From contig OX424574.1 in NCBI GenBank assembly GCA_949152435.1, forward strand, positions 44,807,263 to 44,871,262: a DNA stretch of 64,000 nt, given 5' to 3'. Of this stretch, positions 37,581 to 51,670 are shown piece by piece. Numbering within the stretch: the first letter of the stretch is position 1; each line of letters starts with the position of its first letter. This DNA comes from Gastracanthus pulcherrimus (lineage: Eukaryota; Arthropoda; Insecta; Hymenoptera; Pteromalidae). Both the position numbers and the translations under genes were made by a program. The notes below the pieces were generated by a model, which was not told the DNA's origin, searched no databases, and was given only the letters and a program-made list of their open reading frames with translations.

Positions 37581-40579
37581 AGAAAGATATTGAATTTGAC
37601 GTGCTCTTAATTAAATATCAAGTTTATTGATGCGTGATTTTAATTGTAATAATGACTTTAAATAGATTTAACTGTGGTATAATAATCATGATATGAATCA
37701 CATCTGCTGTCTTGTTAACTATTTTGATTTGTTGACTAGTTGCAAATTATATCGTAAATTTGTTTACCTTTAACAAGGGGTTTAAAATCCAAATAATATT
37801 TCTGTTCTATGTATCGAAAAGATATGGCGCTTTAAAATAATAAATAAGGGTGCAATATAAGTAAAAATACTTTGTATATTTGATTTTATAAAAAATGCAA
37901 ACACAGTATGTTAACTTCAATGTTCAACACAAAGAACTTTGTTCAGTACTATTAATAGATCGAAAATCTCTTTAAAATAAATGGAAACGAGAGCTAAAAC
38001 AAACGTACACATATATTCCTGAAAGCAAAAAGGAAAGATGAAAAAGAGGAAAAGTCGATTGCCAGCAATCCTCTGCAGATTTATCGTGTTTTCGAGTTCA
38101 TCGCGCGGTTGACGCGATGTCGTGCATGCGCCCGATTATTGTCAGCCATAAGAGAGCCATTATCTTGCGAGACGTGTACACGCGACAGCAGGCTGGCATC
38201 GGGACAAATCGGCGGCGGTGGCGCGCGCGCGTACACGGGATCGAGCTTCGAATACTAAGACGACTGCCGAACCCACAAACTCTCGTCGGACAATTACATG
38301 CGACGGTTATGGGCCTTCGCATCCCGGTTAGCCTAGAAATCCTCGTTTTATGCCAAATTAAGGTAATAACACGCGATAAAAGAGAAAAGAAAAAGAAGAG
38401 AAATCGCGTACAAAGCAGAAGGCGAAACAAGTGTGTAGTATGTACTTGGACTCTCGGTGATGCGATTGCCTAATTCCACCCTTACGCGATTGTTCAATCT
38501 TCCGATGGAGTAGGTTGACTGCAACGGCCTCGTTTGTCTCAATTTGTGACACTGACACGTGCCGCGTTTTGAAAAATGCGTTCGCCCGCCAAGCTGAAAC
38601 TGCGCGGTGCGAACCCCCGCGGGAGCCGCTTTTATGGATGAAGAGTCGTTGATTTACTTTTTCATTCGAGAGTGAATTGCACAAAGAAATTGCAGAGCAT
38701 AGTACTGCTTATATTGATTCCAAAATTGTGGTTATCAAACAACCAAATTGAATAGTTAAAATTTGTAATTCAAGTATCCCATAATGGTACTCATTGCGTT
38801 ACCTTAAAAAACGTATTTTACTGTTGAATAAGTTTGCAGTTTAGTTATTTAATTTGTCAAATAGTGTTAAAGCATTTTACAAAGTTATTTGATCTCAAGT
38901 AGAATCAGTCTGGTATGATTAGACACAGGTTCGTATTCTGTAGCTTTCACAGTAATATAAAATTATTTTGACTGCACATTAATAATCGCTATATCTTTTG
39001 AGATAAAATATTTGTCTTATATTTATTATCATATTATCTTGATCACATAAAGTAACAAATACTGAACATAAAATTGCCAAAACTTTAGGAAAACCGCTAA
39101 AATCTTTGCAAAAAATCCAACATCTCAACAGAAATACTCATGATTCGAGCAATTCCTTAGAGCTCGACTTACGCGCGCGATATAATACGTGAAACCCTTT
39201 GATATCTGTTTTTCTGCGAGCGTTCGGATTCTCGCGTCCGCGTCAGTGAAAAAAGGGTATATAGATAATCGCTCGAAATACCACCTCACCCGCGTCGGAA
39301 TGCGCAGGAAAGACTAAAAGGCTGCCGCTGCTCGTACATCGCTCTAATTTACCGGGCCGGATCTGGATATCTCGACGCACTCACACACGCGCGCGTGCAC
39401 TTTTGTTCTAGGGAGATGGTGCGGCGAGAGGAGGCTGATGGCCGAGCAGCGGCATATAAAACAAGTCGCGAAGAAGAAGAGTCCGCGCGACGGGCCGCGG
39501 AGCTCGAGTCTCCCCGTCGCACAAGAAAGAACAAAGCCCCGCCGCGCGTCGCATACCAGAGAGCCGAGCGCGCTGCACCGCGTCAAAGTCCCAAGTCCCG
39601 GGCGCGCGGCTCGTCCTTTTGTTATTGCGCCTCCTGGCTAGCCGAGAGAAAGAAATTCAGATCGGGAACGGCCGAGCTGGCTGGCCGCCGCTTTCGCGGT
39701 TTTCGATTCGGGATATAGATGTATTCCGGTGGCTCGGAAATCATTTCGCCCTCGTCGGATTGATGGACGCAACGCGCTGACTACCTTTAATTCACCGATG
39801 AATATAAGCTCAGTCGGGTAGAAAATAATAAGCTGAAGGACTAATCCATATGCGTCATTTTGAGGTTGTTGAAATGATTGTATTGCAATACTTTTACACT
39901 TAGCACTTACACTTAGCAGTACTCCAAATCAGTTTAGAATGTTTTAACTTGAGTAATAATATGAAATAGAGCAAGTAGAGGGAATTCTGTGTACAGTGGA
40001 TAACTAAATTATTGATAACATTTATAATAACAGGTAGGTATTTACTAGATAATTGCTTTATTCATTTTTAAAATAAATATTTTTTACCTTCGTAGCATTA
40101 TCCCACTAATGCCCAGCGCGCCTTGTGCGTCATGCGTGTTTTGAGCTCACGCAAAATGTTGCTTTAAACGCGCAAATTTATCTTATTATAACTACAGTTG
40201 ACTTACGGTGGAATCAGTATAAGAATAATTAAAATGTTTCTATGATTTGTTCTCCATCTCTTATACGTAAATTCATGTCTTATATTCCACGTTCTAATTG
40301 TATTCTACTCAAAATTAATTTGTATACATATGTTACAAGAAGGTTTCATTCGTTATAAATATATTTTCTAATAAATATCTAACGAAACCTTTCACGAAAG
40401 ATTACTTTCAATAAATCATGCAAAAGTCCCTGCAGCCATCGCAAGACTACGCAATAAACTCTAGATAGATTTTTTATATACGCTTGCACACAGTAAGTTT
40501 ATCCGTCCTGAGGGACACAGCGGGACGTTGGCCAGATCACCAAACGAACGCTTGCGACAGTGCAGTATACGCACACTTT

Positions 40580-40683
<104 letters not shown>

Positions 40684-42962
40684 ATACTCGCCTTCCACTC
40701 TTTCGCATTTATCGCGAATCGTCTTTTTCTGCGATTTTTGCCCGAGTGCCGATGCGAGTTACGCGCGCAAGCGAAAAAACACAGGGAAAGAGAAATATAT
40801 ACACACGTGGTGTAGTCTCGAGCGATCGGCGAATTTATTGGAGCGACGGTTGTTCGGTCCGCGCGAGGTATGCGTCGGCGATAGAGAGGCGCGATAAACG
40901 GCGGCAACGAATGGCCAAAGATAAAGCCTATATATGCTCGGCTAGAGAACAAATTTAAGACGGGGGCCTTATAGCTGACCGAGGCGAAAATGCACTTTAT
41001 GCGACGATTAGAAAGTCGTAGGTTGTTTTTCTATTTTTTTTTTGCAGAACTTTGTAGATCGGCGATTGCTTTATATTTAGAAGACGGAAGTACGTGAAAA
41101 GGATACGCAATATCAAGTTTATTAGAGTTGTATTACTTGCATATGTTTGATATTAGTCCATACATTTTTAGTAATAATGAATTATAGTTTAGAATTTTTG
41201 TGCGAATCGTGCAAGTAACTGTTCTTGATACAAATTTCATTTGTCGATTCAATCTTTCGTGTGGGTTATATAATCACATTAAATCTATTTCTACATATAA
41301 GCAAAACTGTTAAAATTATTTTTTTTAAAGTTTTAACATTTGAATACACATATCAAATACGCAGTGAGTAATGTAGTTATTCATGTCTTAACGTTAAAAA
41401 AATGTAGTGAACACGATCTGCTTCTCCCCAAATATGATACTGTGGTTACTGATAGGTTCCTCGAGAGTTCCCGTTACGTTACCCGTTTCATTTTTCTTAG
41501 CGCACGTGCGCGACACGTAAAATGGACAGAGTACCTACTCGCATCAATGTTTCATATTAATGCGCGACGATCCCATCCTGCGGGAGCGACACCCTAAGTG
41601 GTTTCGATCGTAAAGCCGCACCGTGCAAATATCTTGAGAATGTAAGTACGCTAGCGCGAGTAAGAGGTCAGAGCTACGAAGGGATGAGGGTTAATTATGG
41701 AATAGTTCGAGTGACATGGAGTCGGGTCCTGCATCACTAAAAGATGAATTGTAAAATATTCAGTCATTGCAAAATACTTGCATGTATATGGAAAAAATAT
41801 TTGTGATGAGATAAGTTGTGGTTTACACGTATGAGTAGGTATGTCAATATTGTCTTGAAAAATAATATAATATTATTTTAGGCTTGAATTAAATAAAACC
41901 TTTTAGCTCAACATTTTTACACGATTTAGTACCTACAGAAATATCTTAATTAAAAAAGACTTATTTTAAGCATCTTCAATGCTGTTATATTACATTTTAC
42001 AAGGATACAAGGTTCAGGTCGCATTCACTAACCTGTCTGACGAGTACTATAAATTTACGTAAAAAAATATATTGTTATGAAGCACGTAACTCTTTTAATG
42101 ATTATTAAATGTAATAAATATAAATTATTAGAGAATTTGGCTCAATTACCTGTAACTATTTAAAACTGTCACATAAGAAAATATTTATATACATGAAGTA
42201 TATAAGTAACTACTGATTTTCGGTAGTATCATAATTAACAGTTATCATTTATCATATTCAATACAACTATTTCCGACCATCGCAAGATTCTGACGTCAGG
42301 TACTGAAAATTTAATTGCATTTCAAGAGATTAAACGTGATATTGTAAAGTTATCATAAATGAATTTTTGCAAAAAACGTTAATTAGAAAAATGTATTTTT
42401 ACGCTCAATTATTTAAAAAAAATTCATATTTAATGCACTCTGTGTTCCTTGCCACACGTCGCTAGCAAGCCTATATGACTCGTATGCGTCAAGCATATAA
42501 ATTTACCTTGCGAGGCCTTGCAAATAAATCTGCAAAAACATTTTCCCAGAAATATCTCGGTCATTTTACACTGTACCTCAGCAAAAACTATTTACAACAA
42601 AATAGCCAGCGCGTAGAGTGTCCACCCAGTTTTGATCTGCAAAAGCTCGCAAAAATCCCCGGCACATGCGTAAGCAGACGAAAAAAAAAAACACGAAATG
42701 GAAAAAAAAAGCATAAGATATAGTCGCGTCGCGCTTCGGCACGCAGAGTTCTCCCTCCCTCCAAAAAAAAACCGAGCACTACGGCGGGCAGCTCGCTTAT
42801 ATGCCGTAAAGCTGAAAACGCGCTCGCGCATATACACACACAGACACATGGATACGCTCGCGCTCGCATATAAACGTGCGCATAGGGGCCTTATCTTGGT
42901 GATCTCGTTCCAGCGCGTACCTGTGTCCATACGTATATACCTACTCCGGCTATATAAGCGAG

Positions 42963-42986
42963 CCGTCGCCGCCGCCGCCGCCGCCT
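42963..42986. repeat. (GCC)n run
   Basis: About seven GCC units occur with one GTC interruption in a CpG-rich patch. Confidence 0.8.
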
Positions 42987-43057
42987 CGCTCGCGCCATAG
43001 AGTACAAGGCGCGCTGTCAGCTGCGCGCCCTGGCGCAAAAGCTGCCTCGCATATACG

Positions 43058-43207
<150 letters not shown>

Positions 43208-43340
43208 GCGTTCTGCTTCGCGAGAAGGCAAGGGAGAGGAAAGGAAAAAGGGCGAGCGGAGAGAGAGGAGGAGGAAACGAGAGAAAAAAGTGGGAAACAA
43301 GATCTGCGCGCGCTCGCTTGCGAGTATCGCGTTACTCGGG

Positions 43341-43367
43341 AGGGAAAGAGAGAGAAAGAAAGAGAGA

Positions 43368-43404
<37 letters not shown>
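43341..43404. repeat. (GA)n microsatellite, inverted relative to the 43.1 kb CT array
   Basis: About 60 bases of GA with a few interruptions start 137 bases after the (CT)72 array. The two can base-pair over about 25-30 units. Confidence 0.93.
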
Positions 43405-43405
<1 letters not shown>

Positions 43406-44352
43406 CAAAGTCGAGGTGCGCGCGCGCAAGCAAGAGCCCCGAGACGCCGGTGGTGCTCTTGCTTTTCGCGATGCGTCTGCGCGTATATGTATAAAACGAG
43501 GATGCGCGCCCAAACGGTCCAATAAAATTGAGAAACACGTACGAGTCGTATATAGGATATTACTGTACCTACCTACCTACCTACGTGGATGCGCGACGAC
43601 TCGCGAGCGGCTTGCTAATCTTTGTGAAAAACAATGCTCGTCACTCGTAAAGGTCGTAGAACGGGGTGCCCGAAGTCGACGGAGTGGGAGGATTTAGATT
43701 TCGAATTCAACAAATTCTTTGATACATAATTATCGTTACAGGTGAAAGTTAGTTGGAGATATATTGATTAAGCCAAAATTTCCTACATTTAAACCTTATT
43801 TTCTTTTTTTCTTTTGTAACTTACAAACAGTCTAGTAGAAAATTATCTAGTTTTATATAGATTCTCGGCTTATAATCACGGCTTTTAGCTTAATAAGCTT
43901 GGAACTTAATCGGAAACTCAATGAAACAGGATAATTTTCCAAGTAACTATTAAATGCTAGCAAATGCGTATACTTGTCAAATAGCTTAAAAGGTGACAAA
44001 TGTATATACATGATATAGTGTAACGCTGTTAAAAATTAGATCTAAAATTAATTTATGATAGTGGCTATAACTCCGAGAGTTATTAAAATAAGTTCTTGAT
44101 ACTGTAAATTTATGTGCAGATTGGTAAGCATACAAAATTTTAGCGACTTTACTTCAATGTTGTCAAATAACTACTCTAAAGTTTACCTATTTTAATAGCT
44201 GTAATTATGTAGCTATAATTATTTGTAATACGTTCCATTTTGCAAAAGTATATAGTACTTTCAAAGTGGTTTTGGAGAAAAGTGCAAGCAAAGGTCATCA
44301 TTTTGAGAAAAATCAATTTAATTGTTTCATAGATCTCACAATAAGCACTTGA

Positions 44353-45056
44353 AACGTTCGAAGCCTTCGCCAGGCAGGATCGCTTGACACCTTGGCTAGT
44401 GAAGCCCACAGATACACTCTTGATATAATTACGTTACAAGAAATTAGATAATTAGACTGCTAGGAGAGGGAGAATGCAGCTCCGGTCGCTATTACTTATT
44501 CTATGGGGCGGGGTGCGCAAAACAGCTGATAACAATTTAGGCACAGCATTCCTAATTAATAAGAAAGTAGCCTCAGCAATTAAGTATTTTAAGTTTAGCA
44601 CTGATAAAATGTCGTACGTCACAGTTGCGAGCAGTCGTACAACTACACACTCATTAATGTACACTGCCCAACAGAAGCCTAGTTAGATGCGATTAAAGTC
44701 TTCTTCCACGATGACCTAGGACGATTGTTACATCAAATCTCGACTTATGACGCTAAAATAGCACTTGGAGTTTTTAATGCGAAGATTCTGCTTCAAGGAT
44801 TCTAGTACTTAAGAGCACTTACTTTAAACATAAAAAGATATACAAAATAACGTTGAGAATTCCTGATAGAGTAACACGAAACCAAATCGTCCATACCCTT
44901 ATCGACAATAGACGTCATGCAAATATCACAGATGTCAGAGCATACAGAGGGTCAAACTGTGACTCAGATCATAATTTAGTCGTAGCAAATATTATAAGTA
45001 GGCTAGCGGTAATTAATAATAATAAAGGCCAATCTAACAATTTAAAAAAGTTATGA
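44353..45056 (+). pseudogene. LINE apurinic-type endonuclease domain, broken
   Basis: The reading starts with the LQEIR motif of the exonuclease-endonuclease-phosphatase fold. It continues through GTAFLINKKVASAIKYF (about 44540) and YDAKIALGVFNAKI (about 44750), where the usual LGDFNAK has V for the catalytic-region D. It ends in CDSDHNLVVA (about 44958), the terminal SDH motif. Frame changes and stops separate these pieces. Confidence 0.8.
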
Positions 45057-45189
45057 TACTGGAAGACTCAATGCACAAAGGAAAAGGAAATCGTACCAGA
45101 CCAAGAACGCGAACAGATTCAAAATACTAAAAAGTTAGTAAAATTAGTACAAATCAGTGTGAATGATAATCAAGGAAGAGTATGAATAG

Positions 45190-45480
45190 GAAATAAGCTT
45201 TCCAAGCCCTTCAGCATCTGCGATGGACTGAAGAAAGGAGATGCACCGTCACCTCTTCTCTTTAATTTAGTACTAGAATATGTTGTGAGATTTATGCAAG
45301 CAAGTAAAGAAGGAACTTCACTAAACGAACTAAGTTAATTACAAGCCCGCGCAGACGACCTCGGCATAATAGTAGACGACAAAGAAACTATCAGAAAGAA
45401 CACGGAGCCCCTGTTAAAAGGAAGAAAAGAAGTAGGCCTAGAATTAAGCGAGGAAAAAACAAAATATGTTGTAACAGATC
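45190..45480 (+). pseudogene. LINE reverse-transcriptase palm fragment
   Basis: The reading includes SICDGLKKGDAPSPLLFNLV, matching the conserved G-x-x-x-GD-x-x-SPLLFNL block of LINE reverse transcriptases. About 30 codons later is ARADDLGIIV, where the catalytic YADD tetrad has become RADD, and then GLELSEEKTKYV. An in-frame stop lies just before the RADD segment. Fingers and thumb regions are not recognisable. Confidence 0.85.
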
Positions 45481-45987
45481 GGCCATGAATCCATAATAAC
45501 GGCAGAAATCTCCAAGCCCTTTAAGAAAAGTCAATGTGTACAAATAACAAGAACAATAATAAATAGCAAAAACGAAATCAGAGATGAAGTAAAAAAGAGA
45601 CTTCATGCAGGAAACGTTATCGTCTACAGCGTTAATAAATTATTTAAGTCACGACTGCTGTCGCAAAATGTAAAGCTCGCAATATCTAAAATAATAGTTC
45701 AACCGAAGAGCGTCCGCTTGGAAGAGATGAAAGATACGATCGCAGCGCTTGAGTTGACAGAATATAGCAATAAAGGGAGCCTTGAAAGTATTACTATATA
45801 TTGTGATATGTATATGTTGAGTATACCCTCCAAGTTTCCAAATTTTAGATGTCGCCACCGGTCGTGCTCAGGGCGAACGCGGATGCGAAATGTCGTATCT
45901 AACAAAACGAGAGGGAGACAGATTTAGAGTATTTGAAAACAGAATTGCTAGGAAAATATTCGTCACCAAGCAGGATAGACTAATAAA

Positions 45988-46322
45988 GGGAGACCATGGA
46001 TTTTGGGTCTTGAATTTTGATGAAATTTTGGGGATCGACCCTTGGAATATAAAAATGAAGCACTGTACCCGCAGTTTTCCAATGGGTCTTTACATTTGAA
46101 ATAGAGCCAAGAAACATTAGCATTGCTCATATGGGCAATGCTGAAAATCAGATATATATATATATACATAGATAAGTTAATGAAATACACTGTATCTACC
46201 GCACAGAGGCCCATTAGATAAAATTACGAGTATTGGGTTTCATTTTTAGGTCAGAAAGACGGTCAGAAAACGATCGCTAAAGTTTCATCAAAATCCGTGG
46301 CCCAAACTCCGTGGTCCCCTCT
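45988..46322. mobile_element. palindromic MITE, copy inserted inside the LINE
   Basis: The ends are inverted repeats: GGGAGACCATGG at the left and CCGTGGTCCCCTC at the right. The repeats continue inward through TTTTGATGAAAYTTT and GGGATCG. An internal (TA)n tract and an inverted pair of GCCCATTRGATAAA-type segments make the whole element nearly self-complementary. It closely matches the element at 9328-9654. I see no ORF of its own. Target duplication is not clear. Confidence 0.8.
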
Positions 46323-46665
46323 TGCAAAGTCTAGAGTGGAGATGACTCTATGGCCGAGAATTAAACGAACTACACTAGTCTCCGAGCATCGATAGAGTAG
46401 TAAAGGCACGTATATTCAGATGGGCGGGACATGTAGCTAGAATGGGACAGGAGAGAACAACATTTAGAGTACTAGTAGGCAAACGGGACAGTAAAAGACC
46501 GCTCGGCAGACCCAGATGGAGATGGGAAGATAACGTAAAACAAGACCTAGACAAAATCGGGAGAAACCACGAGCGTTGGATAGACCTGGTCTAAAATAGG
46601 GAAGAATGGCGCACTTGTATCGATGCAGTAATGAGCTGCCGAGCTCCATAACACCGCCATACAAT
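46323..46665 (+). pseudogene. LINE C-terminal region fragment
   Basis: The reading contains LYGRELNELH, a stop, SPSIDRVVKARIFRWAGHVA, then RPLGRPRWRWEDNV and REEWRTCIDAVMSCRAP. This is the typical tail of insect LINE polyproteins. It resumes directly after the MITE at 45988-46322, which split the element just after RIARKIFVTKQ. Confidence 0.8.
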
Positions 46666-46803
46666 AGCAATATTAATATGCTATGTATGTATAGGTGTGG
46701 TGAGCCTATGTCCAACAAAACTTATTAAAACACAAAACGCAACAGTACTCAACTCAACACAACACAACAGAACATAACTCAGCACAACAAAACACAACAA
46801 AAA

Positions 46804-49800
46804 CCTTTCGAACCACTGACTGATATTCGTCTGGTGCTGGCGTTGGAGTGATGACCCATCCATCTTGATAAAGAGAAATAGTACATAGGTCAGACTAGTC
46901 TCGATAAGTTGTAAAAAATTCAAGCAATTTTAAAACATAAGAATAATTAAATAAAAATTACATATTTTTAAGTAAGCAGTTCAATCTTCAAAGTGATAAT
47001 GAGTGCATTTTATGTTTATTGTAAATCTTGTTGTTTCCATAACTTGCTTTCATACCAAAATTCGTTTAGTACTCTCGGAATAGGCAAACATAATATGGTA
47101 AGAAAGTATCTATTTTCTGTTTATTAAGTATATTAGAATCTTACATTGATGATCGTAATCCAATAAATCAAAGTTTACAGCATGAGTTTAAATGTACAAC
47201 ACAACATGTACATTTGCAATTTCCTAATACATTTACATATATCCTCAGAAAAGTTTCTTTATTTTCACCTATCAAAGTAGCAGTTTTACGCGTTACCTTC
47301 AACAGTGTAATAAAGAATAATTTTAAATCTTTAACACGTTTTAAAATGCCCGTTAAATGTCGTATATTATGCGATAATAAACTAATAATTTCTAAGCTCT
47401 TCATGAATTTAATACTTCTAATTGTCATGACGCTTACGATGATTCTCAGTACTGGGCACGACAATAGTTTTATTGTAACTATTCCTTTTGTCTTCCACGG
47501 CCAAACTCTCTCTCATTCTCGTTTCTCTCGCTGCTTTATTTTGGCTTTTCTGCCGTGCGCGCTTGTTTCGTTATATTTTTTTTTAGCAAGCTCGCCTCAG
47601 TAACATGTCGGTCCCGATTGCGAGTGCGCAGTTCTCCCGCCGCCGCCGTCGCTGTCTCCGCGGCCATAAACATCGCGGCTTTATCTGAGCGAGTTTTATT
47701 GGCGCGCGCGCGCGTTTCTGCGCCGCGCAAGCAAGGACCCCAAGTGAACAAGATCTCAAGCGGATCGGCGTTTAAGCACGTGGATGCGCGCGACTGTCAT
47801 TCACAAAAAAGCCGTTTTACCCGCTCGATTTGCGTTTTGCGTCTTTCTTCTCCTTTTTTTACGCTGCGCTATTTTATGCTCTTTATTGTGCATTTATAAA
47901 GTTTTAGTAGTGATGATTTTCTACTTCAAGAGTTTATTGAAAATTTTATTGTAAATTTATGTGATATATTTTGGATCTTTTTAAATTTTAATCTGCTAAT
48001 AGAAAATTTATTATGATCACTTATTATTGTTTTTACGATACTACTTTTATATAAACCGTTTTATTAACTTAGCTAACGTATTATATAAGTAATTTTTATA
48101 TTCAGTAATTTTCAAGCCCCATGACGAATAGAAAATACATTTAGTTGAAGATTTACGTGTATTTAGATTTAGTATAAATCATCATCTATATCAGATATTG
48201 TTCTAACCCGGGTATTTACTTTTCGTTATGCTCATTCTACTCATTAAAAATATTATTCACCGAAGATTAATTTTATTTGAGTATTCGAATTTATGCAAAT
48301 TTTTAGTCGCTAGACTTGTTCAAGTGCATGAAACACGATACCTTACTACAGCAGTTTTTCACGTATTTATCTTTACGGTCCAATTTATTTAATCCTCTAA
48401 GACGCAAGTGGTTACCAAGCTAAAATTTTTTTTTTAAATTTAGTTATCTTAAGTGGTGTGAAAATGTAAAATGGACTATTCAAACTCCAAAAAAAAAATT
48501 GGTTACAAAAATACTAATTGGAAATATTACTTTTAAATTCGAAACAATTAAACATCTAATGCGGTAATATCACAGCTCAAGAGTTAATTGTTATACTCCC
48601 GTTAGTTATTAGATAAATAAGACAATATTAGTTTGATTTCTAAAGCAAAAACTGTATTAGGTCCATAAGCGTTGCTTTGGCGACCGTATAGTTTTTTTTA
48701 AACGTCGTCGTTATTTTAGTATACTTACGACAGGTTTATACATTTTTTGTATATCTAAGGGTGCCAACGACTGCTTCTACTTCCAATGGTATTAACTATG
48801 CTCCCGGAAACTCTACTATATCAGCTCTAATTATTTTGAGAAACGTTTGAGCTCTATGTCATTTTAAAATCACACTAGGTCTCAAAGGGTTAAATATAAC
48901 AATTTTGAATGCACGCGTAGTCGGACATGGTCTTAAAACTGGCGGTAAATGTTAAAGAGAAATTTGAATTGCTACATTATAATCTACTATAATAAAACCT
49001 ATCTTAAATCGACGATGCTGGTTTTATCCTATTTCATTTAGTGTTTCGCATTAGTTAACTTTATTGAACAATTCTAGTTTAAATTTCGTTGGTTTCTCAG
49101 ATACCATTAGAAACGGATTCACGATTTTCGATACCTTTTCAAGATCCGCGCGACAAGATTCGTTCGACTGGACCCCGCTCGCATCATGTTTTATGAATGA
49201 AGCCGAACAATTCGTGGGCTCTTCGTTCCTATCCCATGCTATTCTTTCTTACTTATTCCCGTTCTTTTGTTCTCGTCTGTTTTTTTCGCCTCATTGACTC
49301 CCTCTTTTTATATATACGCACGCGAATTTTCTATACGTGACTCTTGCCCCATCGCCAATTACAATGTTCGTTTTCGTGGCTCGATATTTATTCGGTTTCT
49401 CTCTTTGTGCACGTCGTCGTCGCTGCTGCTTTTTTCTTATCGCTCCTCCCTTTTTTCTTTGCTTTTTTGCTTGCGATTCGCGAGCGCGCACAATCTATCG
49501 CCTCTGGTACGGCGGCGGCGGGCGTATAAGTGGTTCCGCTGGATAAAAGTTTCTTATGAGACCGCGCGATGTATAGGAGCAGAAACAGCAGCAGCACCGG
49601 CAGTGGCCAGTAAAAAAGAGAGAACTGGTCCCAACTGCAGTGTTGTGTGTACGTGATTTGCATATTGAAAAAATCGAGACCGTCGGAGAGAGAGAAAGAG
49701 AGAGATAGAGATAGAGAGGAAGAAGGCCTCTCAACCACCGGATACTTCGCCGCTTCGTTCTCTCATTGTCTTCTCGCGTCACCACCAAAGAATTATGGTG

Positions 49801-51670
49801 AATCAGTTTTGGGGAGGTCTAACTCTGCACATGTTAATGAGAGTCTCTCCAAGGGCTCCATGCTCTAGTATATAAAGTATTTTTTTTTTATTTTTATTCT
49901 CATTTTCATTGCTTCACTTTCGCTCTGTCTCTCTCTCTCTCTCCCTCTTCAGAAGACATTAACTTTAATCAATTGAATTAATTTCTCGTATTTTATTTGA
50001 GAAACAGTCTTAATTTTAATGCACATCGATGGATTTAAAACAAAATTTCGGATACGTATAGGTAATGTTGTATATATTCTTCTATCCTCGAATTAAATAG
50101 TACCAGTGTGTCCACAAGATTATACAAATTTAGTTACAACCCTTTTGATTATAATAGATAAAAATGATCAAATTATGCTCCGATAAAAATGTATTGACGC
50201 GTACATAATATCTAGTATTTTTATTTTCTGCATATTAAAATTCTTACACAAATTATTTAGACAAATACTTTAGTTATAATAGTGTTAAGGTTATTAACCC
50301 TTTATTATCTAGACTTAGAAAGATATAAAAAGTATTTTTTTTTAACTGATTATAGATCATTTTGTTTCAACTTTAATTTTCCAGTAGTTTTGGTCAGCAA
50401 AATATATAGAAAAATATGTTTTCCTGTACATGTAGTATACAAATTGCATGTACTTTTTTGAGGTCGATTGTGTAAGATACAAATTCTTTGTATAATTTTT
50501 TCTTTAATTCTAATTTAACAAAAGATATTTCCTATAGGTATATGTATTTACGCGGTTTCTAAACAGACCGCGCGAGATGTGTCTTATTTATTACGAGTCA
50601 TCAATTATTTATTCTTACAAAAAGCCCGGAAATATGAGTTCAGTTATTCGAGAAGCATTAATTTAATATTGCTATTTTAGCAAAGTAAATCAATAAATCA
50701 GAGTTTGGTCAACTTCTGTATTCTTTTATATAATTACCTGCTATAATTAAACCTGTACATTTCTTATTTTACCAATCTTTGATTTTATAGCGTACTGGAA
50801 ACTTATGGACCCATATGGGCCTGTGGACATTTAAAGTTTAACTTTTTATTTCATATATTTTAAATAATCATTTCTTCAATTACTTATGTGAATTGAATAG
50901 ACAATTTTGCCATCTAAGTGTTGAAAAAAACACAGTTTTTCATTTGTAAGCAGTATAAAGATTATTGTAAAGAATAAAAGATGTATGTATAGGTACACCC
51001 TTTATTTATAGCACTATACATGTATCTTTATTCATATAGTCTCCGTTAGTTAAAAAGCAAAAATTTTTACTATTAAAATACAACAACACTTATGCCATGT
51101 ATATAGTGATAATTTACAATCACAAGTACAACCGCCATAATAGTTTCTCTCATATAAAATCGCGTATAAACGGCGTGCGATGCCGCGGCATTAAATTCAT
51201 TCGCGAACACCAGCTCAAGGAATTTCTTGCAAAATGTCTGGAGAATATGATTTGCGAGAACTTAGAAATAATTTACGGTCAGGCCTCTTCTCGTAACTCT
51301 TTTTGCGCTGTGTTTTCTCTCGTGCGGACGATCCGAGAGCTTTCTTTCTCATATAGTCCCGCAGACGTTTTGTATGTTTGCACAAGCGCATGAGCGCAAC
51401 TTTGAAACGCGAAATTGCCCTTTCAACGCTGTTATTATCGTCTATGGTTGAACTTGCGTTAACGCGCTCATACATGCTCGTAATGCCTCTGCCTGCGACG
51501 ATGTATTACTTTTGAAATGTAAGAGTGAGAATTATAATTAGACGGAAGACTTAGAGTTGATAACAAAGAATATTTTTCTTGCATATAAATCAAATAATAA
51601 CACCGATAATCAACTAATAAAATGAAATGGTTTCGTTCACGTGTTAAAAATTCACTCTAGTTTAGCAATA
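46804..51670. other. non-coding: AT-rich DNA with GC-rich patches
   Basis: Patches lie at about 47.5-47.9, 49.05-49.9 and 51.1-51.5 kb. A 98-codon minus-strand frame at 47168-47464 has no domain I can name. Nothing else can be supported. Confidence 0.6.

Larger units (their letters stand above)
44340..46803 (+). mobile_element. degenerate non-LTR retrotransposon (LINE), interrupted by a MITE
   Basis: Fragments of one LINE polyprotein can be read in order on the plus strand across several frames. The endonuclease start is NVRSLRQAGSLDTLASEAH followed by DIITLQEIR (from about 44353). The endonuclease end has RNQIVHTLIDNRRH and CDSDHNLVV (about 44877-44990). A reverse-transcriptase palm piece follows (about 45190-45480), then a C-terminal zone with RWAGHVARM and RPLGRPRWRWEDNV (about 46415-46540). 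A CAACA-rich tail (about 46735-46803) would be its 3' end. Many stops and frameshifts show it is dead. The endonuclease resembles the insect sequences often mislabelled as craniofacial development protein 2-like. The clade (RTE, Jockey or similar) is not settled. Confidence 0.85.

Noticed and set aside
47168..47464. 98-codon minus-strand ORF that at first looked like a receptor fragment
   Set aside because: Only generic Leu/Ile-rich helices are present, with no diagnostic motif; an open frame of similar size lies on the other strand.
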